Of a DNA stretch of 64,000 nt, positions 40,129-49,257 are shown piece by piece. The DNA lies in the NCBI GenBank assembly GCA_900544715.1, contig UQWL01000009.1, positions 1 through 64,000 on the forward strand, in the 5' to 3' direction. The position numbers and the translations under genes are program-made. The notes under the pieces were generated by a model, which was not told the DNA's origin, made no database searches, and saw only the letters and a program-made list of their open reading frames with translations. The DNA comes from an uncultured Oscillospiraceae bacterium (GTDB lineage Bacteria > Bacillota > Clostridia > Oscillospirales > Acutalibacteraceae). How positions within the stretch are numbered: position 1 is the stretch's first letter; every line of letters starts with the position of its first letter.

Positions 40129-41068
40129 GTTCTACTGCCTCCACGATCGTTTTTGCATTTTGCCGCATGATGTCCTCATAGGCGGTCAGGTTGTCCGCCC
40201 CCTGTGTGACGGGGTTCAGGGTACAGAGCTTTGCACCCGTCTCCCGGCTGAGAATTCCCGCCGAGCTTCCCTGATAATTCGGCTCAATAAAAATGGCCCG
40301 GATCCCATGCGAACGGATCAGCTCTACCGTTTCGATCAGTTCCTTTGTGCCCGGCTCGCCGCCATCGTGCGTTTCAATCGCCCCGGCGATGACGAGGCCG
40401 TACCGCTGCGCAAAGTAATCATACGCTTCGTGGAAGGAGATGATCTCTGCGCCCCGGATGGGGGCGAGCGTCTGCGCCAGCTCCGCGTCGAGAGAAACCA
40501 GCCGTTTTACATAAGCGCTCCGGTTCTGCTCAATCTGCGCTTCGTAGCCCGGCAAGAGCTTTTTCAACCCTTTTGCAATGTTGTTGACCTCTTGCACCGC
40601 GTTCGACACGGAAAGCCAGACATGTGCGTTCTCCTCGTGCTCGTGTCCCGCATGGCCATGGGCCTCTTCCGTTTCATGCTCGTGCTCCTCATTTTCGCAG
40701 AGGATTTCAATCCCTTCACTCGCCGTAATCACTGGCAGAGAAGGCAATTGCTCGATCACTTTCTCGAGGAACCCCTCCATCCCCGCGCCGTTGATGATAA
40801 ACGCATCCGCCGCGCCGAGCGCTTTCATATCCTTGGAGAGCAGTTGATAATCATGCAGGCAGCCTGCGTTCTGGGCCGTCATGTTGACCACGGTTACCCC
40901 GCTGATCCCTTCCGTCAGGTTGCGTGTGAAGAGATACATCGGATAGAAAGAGGTGACGATCTGATAATCGCTCTGCAATTGCTCCACCGGCGTGCAGCCT
41001 GAAAAGGCGATCAAAAAAATACAGAGCAAAGCAGAGAGAAGGGCGAGGATTTTTTTGCTTGTGTTCAT
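40118..41068 (-). CDS. znuA: Zinc-binding lipoprotein of the ABC transporter
   Basis: 316 residues, cluster A-I substrate-binding protein. Signal peptide and lipobox FSGC anchor it outside. Metal ligands are expected in LHDYQ, AHVWLS, FHEAYDYF and IFIEPNYQ-type positions. An acidic His-rich loop (HEHETEEAHGHAGHEHEENA) is typical of zinc-specific members. ATG 41068 with AAGGAG. First gene of the znuACB operon, directly behind a 7-1-7 palindromic operator. Confidence 0.92.
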   Translation of the reverse strand: MNTSKKILALLSALLCIFLIAFSGCTPVEQLQSDYQIVTSFYPMYLFTRNLTEGISGVTVVNMTAQNAGCLHDYQLLSKDMKALGAADAFIINGAGMEGFLEKVIEQLPSLPVITASEGIEILCENEEHEHETEEAHGHAGHEHEENAHVWLSVSNAVQEVNNIAKGLKKLLPGYEAQIEQNRSAYVKRLVSLDAELAQTLAPIRGAEIISFHEAYDYFAQRYGLVIAGAIETHDGGEPGTKELIETVELIRSHGIRAIFIEPNYQGSSAGILSRETGAKLCTLNPVTQGADNLTAYEDIMRQNAKTIVEAVEHGN

Positions 41069-41082
41069 AGAGGGCTCCTTAT

Positions 41083-41097
41083 TGCAAATCATTTGCA
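41083..41097. promoter_or_regulatory. Fur-family (Zur-like) operator
   Basis: TGCAAAT-C-ATTTGCA is a perfect 7-1-7 palindrome, the layout of Fur/Zur/PerR boxes. It lies directly after the znu -10, so repressor binding would block transcription when zinc is plentiful. Confidence 0.75.
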
Positions 41098-41100
41098 TTA

Positions 41101-41129
41101 AGTATAGCGAATCATGGGCGGAAAGTCAA
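41101..41129 (-). promoter_or_regulatory. znuACB promoter
   Basis: Minus strand: TTGACT (41124-41129), 17-bp spacer, TATACT (41101-41106). Confidence 0.85.
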
Positions 41130-41256
41130 ATGATATCCTGATCTTTCACAGTTTCGCTTGCTGCTATACCGTTCAGCAAGATTTTTCGCTTGAAAAACAA
41201 CTGATTTCTCTCCTTTTTATCAGCAAAACCAACGCGCTTTCCGGCACTTTCTCCAA

Positions 41257-41285
41257 TTGCGCATATCTCTGAATTATGCTATCAT
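41257..41285 (+). promoter_or_regulatory. ddl promoter
   Basis: TTGCGC (41257-41262), 17-bp spacer, extended -10 TGC-TATCAT (41280-41285). Confidence 0.65.
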
Positions 41286-41363
41286 ATAAAGGTTTTAGGA
41301 AGGCAGCCCCTCCCTTGGCACAGGCAGGCCCCATTGCCCGGCAGAGAAAGGATGGTCTTATTG

Positions 41364-42437
41364 ATGAAAAAGGTTTTGGTTCTTTTCGGCGGCGTATCGA
41401 GCGAGCATGAGGTATCCCTCGTTTCGGCGCGCAGCGTCATCCAGAATATTCCGCGGGACCGCTATGAGGTGCTCACCCTCGGCATCACAAAGCAGGGCGA
41501 ATGGCTGCTCTATGAGGGCGATCCGGAAGCCTTACCGGAGGATAACTGGCTCGAATGCGGCAAGCGGACGCCCGCTGTGCTCTCGCCGGACGCCTCTCAT
41601 CACGGCCTGCTCATTTTTGAAAACGGCGCGGCACGCGTGGAACGTGTGGATGTGGTGTTCCCCGTTCTGCACGGCAAAAATGGGGAGGATGGCACGATGC
41701 AAGGCCTTTTGCAGCTCGCGCAGATCCCCTTCGTCGGCTGTGGCTGCACCGCCTCCGCTATCACGATGGATAAGGCGATTACAAACGCCATGACGGATAT
41801 TGCGGGCATCCCACAGGCCAAGTGGCTCCCCCTGACCCGCTATGCCTATCAAAAAGACGACGCCGGCCTACGCCAAAAGGCAGCGGCCCTAATCGGCTTT
41901 CCCATCTTCGTCAAGCCCGCCAACGCGGGTTCCTCCGTCGGCGTGGGAAAGGCTCGCAACGAAGCGGAGCTGGCCGATGCAATCGAAAAGGCCTTCCTGC
42001 ATGATGATAAGCTCGTTTTGGAGGAGGGGATCGACGGCATGGAGGTGGAATGCGCCGTGATCGGCAACGAGGAGCCGAAGGCCTCCACCGTGGGCGAGGT
42101 CGTCCCCTGCAATGATTTTTACGATTATGAGGCAAAATATATTGCCGCCGACAGCGAGCTGCACATCCCCGCTCGCCTGCCGGAGGCCACGCTCGAAGCG
42201 GTGCGCGCCGCCGCCTGCCGCGTTTTCACGGAAATGGGCTGCTCCGGGCTGGCGCGCGTGGATTTTTTTGTGCGCAAAGCGGATGGCGCGGTGCTCCTCA
42301 ACGAGCCGAACACCATCCCTGGCTTTACGCCCATCAGCATGTACCCCAAGCTCTGGGAGCAAAGCGGCCTGCCCTATAGCGAGCTGCTTGACCAGCTGAT
42401 CCAGCTTGCCCTGGAAAAATGGGAGCCAAAGGATTGA
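41364..42437 (+). CDS. ddl: D-alanine--D-alanine ligase
   Basis: 357 residues, ATP-grasp enzyme joining two D-Ala for peptidoglycan. Motifs: LFGGVSSEHEVSL at the N-terminus, HGKNGEDGTMQGLL, KPANAGSSVGVGKA, EEGIDGMEVECAVIG and NEPNTIPGFTP. The Tyr in DYEAKY supports normal D-Ala-D-Ala specificity rather than a vancomycin-resistance type. ATG 41364 is chosen; the ATG at 41352 abuts the SD AAAGG. Confidence 0.93.
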   Translation: MKKVLVLFGGVSSEHEVSLVSARSVIQNIPRDRYEVLTLGITKQGEWLLYEGDPEALPEDNWLECGKRTPAVLSPDASHHGLLIFENGAARVERVDVVFPVLHGKNGEDGTMQGLLQLAQIPFVGCGCTASAITMDKAITNAMTDIAGIPQAKWLPLTRYAYQKDDAGLRQKAAALIGFPIFVKPANAGSSVGVGKARNEAELADAIEKAFLHDDKLVLEEGIDGMEVECAVIGNEEPKASTVGEVVPCNDFYDYEAKYIAADSELHIPARLPEATLEAVRAAACRVFTEMGCSGLARVDFFVRKADGAVLLNEPNTIPGFTPISMYPKLWEQSGLPYSELLDQLIQLALEKWEPKD

Positions 42438-42477
42438 CGCATTGCATCCCTACTTTTGCGAAAGGATGTTTACCATT

Positions 42478-42918
42478 TTGGAAAAAGACGTTATTATAGA
42501 AATTGCCGATCAGCATGAGACAGATGGCGAAATTCAGAGCATGTCCATGACCACCGTGGGCTCTCTCAGCGGAACGCCGGAGGATTATTCGCTGATCTAT
42601 ACGGATCAGGACGGCGAATTGGAGGGCTGCGTTACCACCCTGCGCGTGGAAAACGGCCGCCGCGTAACCATGACGCGGGCGGGAAGCTACCAATCGGAAT
42701 TGATTATGGAGCTCGGCCGGCGGCACAACTGCCACTACACCACGCCCTACGGCGAGCTGATGATCGGCGTGTTTACCCAAAAGGTGGATTCGCTGATGGA
42801 TGAGCATGGGGGAAAACTGGAATTCCATTATACGCTCGATTTCAACGCCGGCCTCGCCGCGCGCAACGAGCTTGTAATCACGGTGAAGGAGGCAAATACA
42901 GGATGTCAAAACTCGTAA
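42478..42918 (+). CDS. DUF1934 beta-barrel protein (YwiB-like)
   Basis: 146 residues, rich in beta strands, a lipocalin-like small barrel of DUF1934. Visible family-like stretches are GEIQSMSMTTVGSLSG, EDYSLIYTDQDGELEGCVTT and GELMIGVFTQKVDSLMDEHG. Function unknown. TTG 42478 is chosen (AAAGGATG upstream); ATG 42466 abuts that SD. It overlaps the start of argS by 16 nt, an arrangement common in Firmicutes (ywiB-argS). Confidence 0.8.
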   Translation: MEKDVIIEIADQHETDGEIQSMSMTTVGSLSGTPEDYSLIYTDQDGELEGCVTTLRVENGRRVTMTRAGSYQSELIMELGRRHNCHYTTPYGELMIGVFTQKVDSLMDEHGGKLEFHYTLDFNAGLAARNELVITVKEANTGCQNS

Positions 42919-44597
42919 AGGAAACGGAGCAGGCGCTGCGCCAGGCGGTGCTCGACGCAATGGGGAAAGCCGTCGCGGAAGGGGCATTGCCGCCGGAGCC
43001 CGTTCCGGCATTCAGTGTGGAGGTTCCCGCCGACCGGGCAAACGGCGACTATGCGACCAACGCTGCGATGGCGTGCGCAAAGGCCTTCCGTATGACTCCG
43101 CGCAAAATTGCGGAGGAAATTTTCGCCCGCATGGATCTTGCGGATACTTTTTTCAGCCGCTGTGAGGTGGCCGGCCCCGGGTTCCTGAACTTTTTTCTGG
43201 CGGACAGCTACTATGCTGCCATCCTGAAGGACATTCGCGCCTGTGGCAAGGAATATGGCCGCTCCGATTATGGCAGGGGCAAGCGCGTGATGGTGGAGTT
43301 TGTTTCCGCCAACCCGACCGGCCCGATGCATATGGGCAATGCCCGCGGCGGCGCGTTGGGGGACTGCCTGGCCGCAGCGCTCGACTATGCCGGGTTTGAC
43401 GTGTGCCGGGAATTTTATGTGAACGACGCGGGCAACCAGATCGAAAAATTTGCACTCTCGCTGGAGGTGCGTTATCTTCAGCATTTTCTGGGAGAAGATG
43501 CGGTCGAATTGCCGGAGGATAGTTACCACGGCGATGATATCCGCGTGCGTGCAGAGGAATTCGCCGCGGTTTTCGGAGACCGGTATGTAAATGCGGACGA
43601 GTCCGAACGCCGGCAGGCGCTGGTTGATTTCGCCCTGCCAAAGAATATTGCCGGCATGCAGGAAACGCTCTCCAAATACCGCATCCAGTATGACAACTGG
43701 TTCTATGAGAGCACCGTCCACCAGGACGGGGAATTGAAAGAAACCATTGAGCTATTCCGTAAGGCTGGACTCACCTATGAAAAAGACGGCGCGCTTTGGT
43801 ACAAGGCGACCGAGCGCGGCGCGGAAAAGGATGAGGTGCTCGTGCGAGCCAACGGCAATCCAACCTATTTCGCCGCCGACGTCGCCTATCACCGCAACAA
43901 GTTGGTAAAGCGCGGCTACGATCAGGCCATCGATATCTGGGGTGCGGATCACCACGGCCATGTCGCCCGCATGAAAGGCGCGCTGGAGGCGATTGGGATC
44001 GATCCCAACCGGCTGGACGTCATTCTAATGCAGCTTGTGCGGCTTGTCAGCGGCGGCGAGGTAGTGCGGATGTCCAAGCGCACGGGGAAGGCGATCACGC
44101 TGACCGATTTGCTGGACGATATTCCGGTCGATGCAGCGCGCTTTCTCTTCAACCTGCGTGAGCCCGGCTCCCAAATGGAATTTGACCTTGACCTGGCCGT
44201 TGAGCAAAGCGCGCAAAACCCCGTGTATTACTGCCAGTATGCGCACGCGCGCATTTGCAGCATTTTGAAAAAGCTCGCGTCAGAGGGCGTTGCCCCGCGG
44301 GAGTGCACGGAGCAGGAGCTTTGCCTGCTAGCTACCCCGGAGGAGCGGGCACTGATCCGCCACCTCGCCGCCCTGACGGATGAAATCATTCTGGCAGCGA
44401 AAAATTATGACCCTGCTCGGATCACCCGTTATGTAATTGAGCTTGCCACGCTTTTCCACAAATTTTATAACGCCTGCCGTGTCCGCGTGGAAGATGATTC
44501 GCTCATGCAGGCGCGCATTTACCTTTGCATCTGTGTGCGGGATACGATCCGCAATATTCTGGAAATGCTCAAGATCACGGTGCCGGAAAGCATGTGA
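42903..44597 (+). CDS. argS: Arginyl-tRNA synthetase
   Basis: Charges tRNA-Arg. 564 residues, class Ia: N-terminal additional domain (about 1-110), HIGH-like HMGN in FVSANPTGPMHMGNARGG, the KMSKS-like VRMSKRTGKAITL, and a helical DALR anticodon-binding domain at the end (AHARICSILKKL; FHKFYNACRV). AAGGAGG precedes its ATG inside the DUF1934 gene. Confidence 0.96.
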   Translation: MSKLVKETEQALRQAVLDAMGKAVAEGALPPEPVPAFSVEVPADRANGDYATNAAMACAKAFRMTPRKIAEEIFARMDLADTFFSRCEVAGPGFLNFFLADSYYAAILKDIRACGKEYGRSDYGRGKRVMVEFVSANPTGPMHMGNARGGALGDCLAAALDYAGFDVCREFYVNDAGNQIEKFALSLEVRYLQHFLGEDAVELPEDSYHGDDIRVRAEEFAAVFGDRYVNADESERRQALVDFALPKNIAGMQETLSKYRIQYDNWFYESTVHQDGELKETIELFRKAGLTYEKDGALWYKATERGAEKDEVLVRANGNPTYFAADVAYHRNKLVKRGYDQAIDIWGADHHGHVARMKGALEAIGIDPNRLDVILMQLVRLVSGGEVVRMSKRTGKAITLTDLLDDIPVDAARFLFNLREPGSQMEFDLDLAVEQSAQNPVYYCQYAHARICSILKKLASEGVAPRECTEQELCLLATPEERALIRHLAALTDEIILAAKNYDPARITRYVIELATLFHKFYNACRVRVEDDSLMQARIYLCICVRDTIRNILEMLKITVPESM

Positions 44598-44613
44598 CCT
44601 TCTTTTGATAGCC

Positions 44614-44659
44614 AACCGGCCGGGGGCAGAATTTAACACTCCGACCGGTTTTTACTTTT
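44614..44659 (+). terminator. argS terminator
   Basis: AACCGG..CGG pairs with CCG..CCGGTT (one mismatch), followed by TTTTACTTTTT. Confidence 0.65.
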
Positions 44660-44682
44660 TAAGTCATGTTGAGAGGGCTGTT

Positions 44683-44850
44683 TTATGGCTGCTGCCCTTT
44701 TAAAATTTTCTCCGCAACGGCGCGCAGCTGCGCCTCATCCGTAATTTGGATGCCTGTCTGCGCAATCGTCTCCTGCACGAAAACAGGCAGCGTTTTGAAA
44801 TACTGGTTGAGCTTTTGATCTTCCCATACGGGCGTTGGTATTTGAGCCAT
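44683..44850 (-). CDS. 55-residue conserved-looking small protein
   Basis: Too short for common ORF cut-offs. ATG 44850 follows GGAGG with 7-nt spacing and the frame runs to TAA. The sequence starts MAQIPTPVWEDQKLNQYFKT, continues with PVFVQETIAQTGIQITDEAQ and ends in VAEKILKGQQP. It reads as a compact acidic helical protein. A single-gene minus-strand unit just downstream of lysC and its terminator. Function unknown. Confidence 0.7.
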   Translation of the reverse strand: MAQIPTPVWEDQKLNQYFKTLPVFVQETIAQTGIQITDEAQLRAVAEKILKGQQP

Positions 44851-44917
44851 CGGAATTCCTCCATTTTCTTGATTTTTCTAACCGTCTGTATTCCCTATTA
44901 TTGACCAGAAAGCCGAA

Positions 44918-44954
44918 AAAAACCGTCCAGCACAAAACGTGCGGACGGTTTTCC
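44918..44954 (-). terminator. Terminator of the hom-lysC operon
   Basis: On the minus strand AAAACCGTCC pairs with GGACGGTTTT, with further GCAC/GTGC pairing, and is followed by TTTTTTT. Confidence 0.8.
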
Positions 44955-44976
44955 TTTTTGATAAACACGGAACAGC

Positions 44977-46188
44977 TTACTCCACCGGGATAAACGCCTT
45001 ATGCACCGCAGCTACCGCGCGGTCGGCATCCTTCTCATCGATCAGAACGGAAATTTTGATCTCGCTCGTCGCGATCATCTGGATATTGACATCAATTTCA
45101 TACAGGGCTTCAAACATCTTTGCCGCCGTGCCGGGGTGGGTTTCCATACCCGCGCCGACAACACTGATCTTCGCCACCTGGTTATCCGTTACGATCTCCT
45201 TGCCTGCCAGCTCCTCAAACGAGGTGGAGAGAATTTCGGCAACCGTTGCGCCATTGTCCCGGCTGACGGTAAAGGAGATATCCTTTGTGCCGTCGCGGCC
45301 GACAGACTGCAGAATAATATCCACATTAATACCCTTTGCCGCAAGCTTGCTGAAAATTTTAAACGCGATGCCCGGCACATCCGGCACGCCGATGATGGAG
45401 ACACGCGTCACATTTGTGTCCTTCGTAACCCCTCTGACCAGCATCTTTTCCATTTTGGCAACCTCCTTCACAATTGTGCCCGGCACCCTCTTGAGACTGG
45501 AGAGCACCTCTACCTCAACATTATATTTTTTCGCCATTTCTACAGACCGGTTATTGAGCACCTGCGCGCCGAGCGTGGCAAGCTCCAGCATCTCGTCGTA
45601 GGTGATCTCCTTGAGCTTCTTCGCGCCCTCGACCTTGCGCGGGTCAGCGGTATATACGCCCTCAACGTCCGTAAAAATCTGGCAGCGCTCCGCATGCAGG
45701 GAGGCGGCAAGCGCAACGGCGGTCGTATCCGAGCCGCCGCGGCCAAAGGTCGTCACGTCATCGTATTTATTGAGGCCCTGGAAGCCCGCAACGATCACGA
45801 TGTTTTTGCGCCCGATCTCTGCGCGAAGGCGGTCGGTTTTGATTGATTTGATACGGGCATTGCCATAGGCAGAGCTCGTTTGGAAACCTGCCTGCCAGCC
45901 CAGCAACGAAATGACAGGGAAGCCAAGCTTTTCAATCGCCATTGCCAGCAGGGAGGCGGACATCTGCTCGCCGGCAGTGAGGAGCACATCCATCTCGCGC
46001 TTGGAGCCCTTCGGATTAATTTCAGCCGCCTTTTCGATCAGGTCATCTGTTGTATCGCCCTGTGCGGATACAACGACCACTACATCGTTTCCCTCGCTGT
46101 AGGTCTGTGTGACGATCTGCGCAACGTTGCGAACCTTATCGGCATTCGCAACAGAGCTGCCGCCAAATTTTTGTAAAATGAGTGCCAT
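44977..46188 (-). CDS. lysC: Aspartate kinase
   Basis: Phosphorylates aspartate, the first step to lysine, threonine and methionine. 403 residues: kinase domain (about 1-245) with LQKFGGSSVAN, TTFGRGGSDTTAVALA and FTDVEGVYTADPR, then two ACT domains (about 265-403; VTRVSIIGVPDVPGIAFKIF and AKISVVGAGMETHPGTAAKM) for feedback control. GGAGG-type SD upstream. Follows hom by 18 nt on the same strand. Confidence 0.95.
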   Translation of the reverse strand: MALILQKFGGSSVANADKVRNVAQIVTQTYSEGNDVVVVVSAQGDTTDDLIEKAAEINPKGSKREMDVLLTAGEQMSASLLAMAIEKLGFPVISLLGWQAGFQTSSAYGNARIKSIKTDRLRAEIGRKNIVIVAGFQGLNKYDDVTTFGRGGSDTTAVALAASLHAERCQIFTDVEGVYTADPRKVEGAKKLKEITYDEMLELATLGAQVLNNRSVEMAKKYNVEVEVLSSLKRVPGTIVKEVAKMEKMLVRGVTKDTNVTRVSIIGVPDVPGIAFKIFSKLAAKGINVDIILQSVGRDGTKDISFTVSRDNGATVAEILSTSFEELAGKEIVTDNQVAKISVVGAGMETHPGTAAKMFEALYEIDVNIQMIATSEIKISVLIDEKDADRAVAAVHKAFIPVE

Positions 46189-46206
46189 TGCAATACCCTC
46201 CTATAA

Positions 46207-47445
46207 TCAATAATCCGTCATCCGAATCACAGATTGCGGCGTGAACCCAGTGATTCCGGCGAGCTTCGCCCGCAATTCCCGCTCCGTATCCTGCGGTGTG
46301 ATAAACGCGATTTCATCTGCCGGCGCGCCTTCGCAATGCAGCACCGCGATTTCACCAAACGCCTTCCGGGCCCCTTCTAAGGCCTGATCCGGCTCGCTTG
46401 CCTGGGCGCGGATATAAAGCGCCGTGCGCATATCGCGGTAATCGGCCACATAGCCTTCCTCGCTGTTGCCCCAGCCGAAGAGCTTCTTACGGTTAAGATG
46501 CTTTGCGCAGTCGATCACATCGGCCACAACCGCGCTCGCCGTGGGCATCTTGCCCGCGCCACGGCCGTAGAACACCACGTCGCCAATCGCATCCCCGCGC
46601 ACGAGGATCGCATTGAACACATCGTCCACACCGGCAAGCTGGCTATGGCGCTCCACAACCGCCGGGCTGACCATTGCGCTAATGCGCCCGTTCTTGAGCC
46701 TCTTTGCCCGGCCGAGCAGCTTAATCACACCGCCCCAGGCGCGGATATATTCCACATCCCGCAGGTGGATTTTGGTAATGCCCTCTGTATAAACGCCATC
46801 CGGATACACATGCTTGCCAAACGCCAGAGAGGCCAGAATGCAGATCTTGCGGCAGGCGTCGATCCCCTCAATATCGGCCGTCGGGTCTTTTTCCGCATAT
46901 CCATTTTCCTGCGCCAGGCGAAGGGCATCTGCAAAGCTCATCTGGTCCTCAATCATACGGGTCAGGATAAAATTCGTCGTACCGTTGAGAATCCCGGCGA
47001 TCTCGTCGATCTCATTGGCCGCGAGGCACTGGCTGATCGGCCGGATAATCGGGATACCGCCGCCAACGCTTGCCTCAAAGAGAAAATTGACGTTGTTTTC
47101 TTCCGCTGCCTGAAGCAGCTCGTACCCTTTCGCCGCCACAAGCTCCTTATTGGAGGTGACCACGCTCTTTCCCGCCCTGAGGCAGGCGAGCACATATTCA
47201 TACGCCGGATGCAGGCCGCCCATCGTTTCAACCACGATCTTGACTTCCTCATCCTGTAGGATCAATTGAAAATCCTTGGTGAATTTTTTTTCATTCGGGT
47301 CGCCCGGAAAGTCGCGCAGGTCAAGGATGTACCTGATCTCCATCTCGGTTTGGGTGCTTCTGCGCACAATGCTGTCGTGATTCTTGCCAAACAGCTCCAC
47401 TACGCCCGAGCCGACCACGCCATACCCCATTACCGCTACATACAT
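46207..47445 (-). CDS. hom: Homoserine dehydrogenase
   Basis: Reduces aspartate semialdehyde to homoserine with NAD(P)H. 412 residues: Rossmann motif VMGYGVVGSGVVEL, catalytic-domain segments KSVVTSNKEL, GGGIPIIRP, GILNGTTNFIL and EKDPTADIEG, and a C-terminal ACT domain (about 330-412). ATG 47445 follows AAAGGAG; the ATG at 47466 precedes that SD. First gene of hom-lysC. Confidence 0.95.
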   Translation of the reverse strand: MYVAVMGYGVVGSGVVELFGKNHDSIVRRSTQTEMEIRYILDLRDFPGDPNEKKFTKDFQLILQDEEVKIVVETMGGLHPAYEYVLACLRAGKSVVTSNKELVAAKGYELLQAAEENNVNFLFEASVGGGIPIIRPISQCLAANEIDEIAGILNGTTNFILTRMIEDQMSFADALRLAQENGYAEKDPTADIEGIDACRKICILASLAFGKHVYPDGVYTEGITKIHLRDVEYIRAWGGVIKLLGRAKRLKNGRISAMVSPAVVERHSQLAGVDDVFNAILVRGDAIGDVVFYGRGAGKMPTASAVVADVIDCAKHLNRKKLFGWGNSEEGYVADYRDMRTALYIRAQASEPDQALEGARKAFGEIAVLHCEGAPADEIAFITPQDTERELRAKLAGITGFTPQSVIRMTDY

Positions 47446-47628
47446 GTGTGACAACTCCTTTAACATTCCGCGGGAAAATTCAGTAAACTAGGGAATCTCA
47501 GAATATTTTATCATAAAGCAGCGGCATAATAAAGGGAGAATTTCAACTTTTTTCTTTTCTGCACCACATCCGTCAGAACCGTAAGCTGGAGCAGAGTAAA
47601 ATGAGAGAATTTTGTAACATATTTTTAA

Positions 47629-47657
47629 TTGTATTCACAACCCAGCTGTTATAGAAT
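47629..47657 (+). promoter_or_regulatory. ytvI promoter
   Basis: TTGTAT (47629-47634), 17-bp spacer, TAGAAT (47652-47657). The rest of 47446-47768 holds the divergent hom leader and no gene. Confidence 0.5.
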
Positions 47658-47768
47658 ACAAATAACCTGTTTTTTCAGCAAAAGGGGGCGATGCTTTGCC
47701 GGTTTGCGCCCCTTGTGCCCCTAAAACTGCCGTTGCCCACAGGCTGCGGCTATCAAGGATGTGGTATC

Positions 47769-48977
47769 ATGACAAAAATCGAAAAACGCAGGCGTTTTAT
47801 CATCAACACCGTCTATTTTGCGATTATACTGGGCCTCTTTTACTTTTTCATGCGGTTTGCCTTCTGGACATGCTTCCCCTTTATCTTGGCCTTTTTTATT
47901 GCGATGGCCCTACAGCGCCCCGTCAACTGGATGACCCGCAAAACCCCGCTGAAAAAAGGCCTCATTTCCGGGCTGGCCGTTTTGCTTGCGCTCGCGGCGA
48001 TCGTTGCGGTGCTCGCGCTGATCGGCGTACGGATCGTGGATGAGCTGCGGGGCTTTCTTTCTCTTATCACGGCAAAGCTTGATAATCTGCCCGTTTTTCT
48101 CAAGCAGACAGAGGCCTGGATTTTAGAAAACATCCACTTCCTGCCGGACAGCATTGAAACAATGGCGGCCAACAGTATCCGCGAGCTTTTTCAGGATTTG
48201 GAAACCGGCGCTGCAAATGGCAGATTGAATATCGACCTCTCCATTCTCTCCTCCCCGCTTTCCGGCGTATGGAATACGGCAAAGCAAATCCCTTCTATTT
48301 TTCTTGCCACCTTGATTTCGATCATCGCCTGCTGCTTTATGACGGCGGATTATGACCGCCTCGTCAATTTTGTGAAACGCCAGTTGCCCGAGGAGCGCAG
48401 GGAGGCGCTCAGCGCTTCCAAACGGCTTCTCTTCTCCTCCATGTTTAAAATGCTCCGGGCCTATTTGCTCATCATTCTGATCACTTTTGCCGAAATGACC
48501 ATTGGCCTGGGTATTTTAAAGCTGACGGGCCTGTATGAAAGCAGCTATATCCTTGCCATTGCCCTGCTGACGGCGATTGTTGATATTCTCCCGGTGCTAG
48601 GGACAGGCACTGTCTTAATCCCATGGGCGGTTTATTCCCTCTGTACGGACCGGGTTGGCTTTGGCATCGGCCTGATTGTGATCTATGTGGCGATCTCCGT
48701 CATCCGGCAAATCATTGAGCCGAAGCTCGTCGCCGGGCAGCTCGGCCTTCCTCCGGTGGTGACGATCGTGGGCATGTATATCGGGCTTCAGCTATTCGGT
48801 TTTATTGGCCTATTCCTAGTTCCCTTGACACTGATTATGCTCAAACTGCTCAACGATCAAAACCTGATCCATCTTTGGAAAAAGGGCGACGCACCGGCCC
48901 CACAGCCAAAATCGCCGGAGCCCGTCCCCAATGACGGAAATGATGCCGCCCCGCCGCCGGACAAGCCCGCCGAATAA
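47769..48977 (+). CDS. AI-2E family (YtvI/PerM-like) membrane protein
   Basis: 402 residues with about eight membrane segments and a central extracytoplasmic-type helical region (about 80-180). The LPVLGTGTVLIPW and IIEPKLVAGQLGLPP stretches are hallmark AI-2E/PerM sequences. In spore formers the closest group is the sporulation protein YtvI. The C-terminal tail is Pro/Asp-rich. ATG 47769 behind AAGGATGTGG. The transported substrate is unknown; export of small molecules or Na+/H+ antiport are family suggestions. Confidence 0.82.
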   Translation: MTKIEKRRRFIINTVYFAIILGLFYFFMRFAFWTCFPFILAFFIAMALQRPVNWMTRKTPLKKGLISGLAVLLALAAIVAVLALIGVRIVDELRGFLSLITAKLDNLPVFLKQTEAWILENIHFLPDSIETMAANSIRELFQDLETGAANGRLNIDLSILSSPLSGVWNTAKQIPSIFLATLISIIACCFMTADYDRLVNFVKRQLPEERREALSASKRLLFSSMFKMLRAYLLIILITFAEMTIGLGILKLTGLYESSYILAIALLTAIVDILPVLGTGTVLIPWAVYSLCTDRVGFGIGLIVIYVAISVIRQIIEPKLVAGQLGLPPVVTIVGMYIGLQLFGFIGLFLVPLTLIMLKLLNDQNLIHLWKKGDAPAPQPKSPEPVPNDGNDAAPPPDKPAE

Positions 48978-49020
48978 TGAGCTTTTTCAGATTTTTCTTT
49001 CCAAGAAATGATTTAAAACG

Positions 49021-49064
49021 CGCCGCAAAGATTGTGTCTCTACAATTTTTGTGGCGTATTTTTC
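49021..49064 (+). terminator. Terminator of the AI-2E family gene
   Basis: CGCCGCAAAGATTGT pairs with ACAATTTTTGTGGCG (G-T pairs allowed), followed by TATTTTTC. Confidence 0.7.
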
Positions 49065-49118
49065 AGCCTTGTTTATGAGAAGGAAAATATTCCATTCCGG
49101 ATTTTTCATTGCATATAG

Positions 49119-49147
49119 GTATAAAAATTTCCACGGCGCAGATACTA
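49119..49147 (+). promoter_or_regulatory. Sigma-G-like promoter of spoVT
   Basis: GTATA (49119-49123), 17-bp spacer, GATACTA (49141-49147) fits the forespore consensus GHATR / CATHHTA with one mismatch. spoVT is a known sigma-G gene in Bacillus. Confidence 0.55.
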
Positions 49148-49257
49148 TTTTTGCCTCAGACAGCGGCGGACTTCGTTTCCCGCCCTGTTCCAACTATTAT
49201 CCGCCGGGCTGCACGGCGGCAGTCAGGGAAAATTATAATGGAGGAGTTATCTATACT

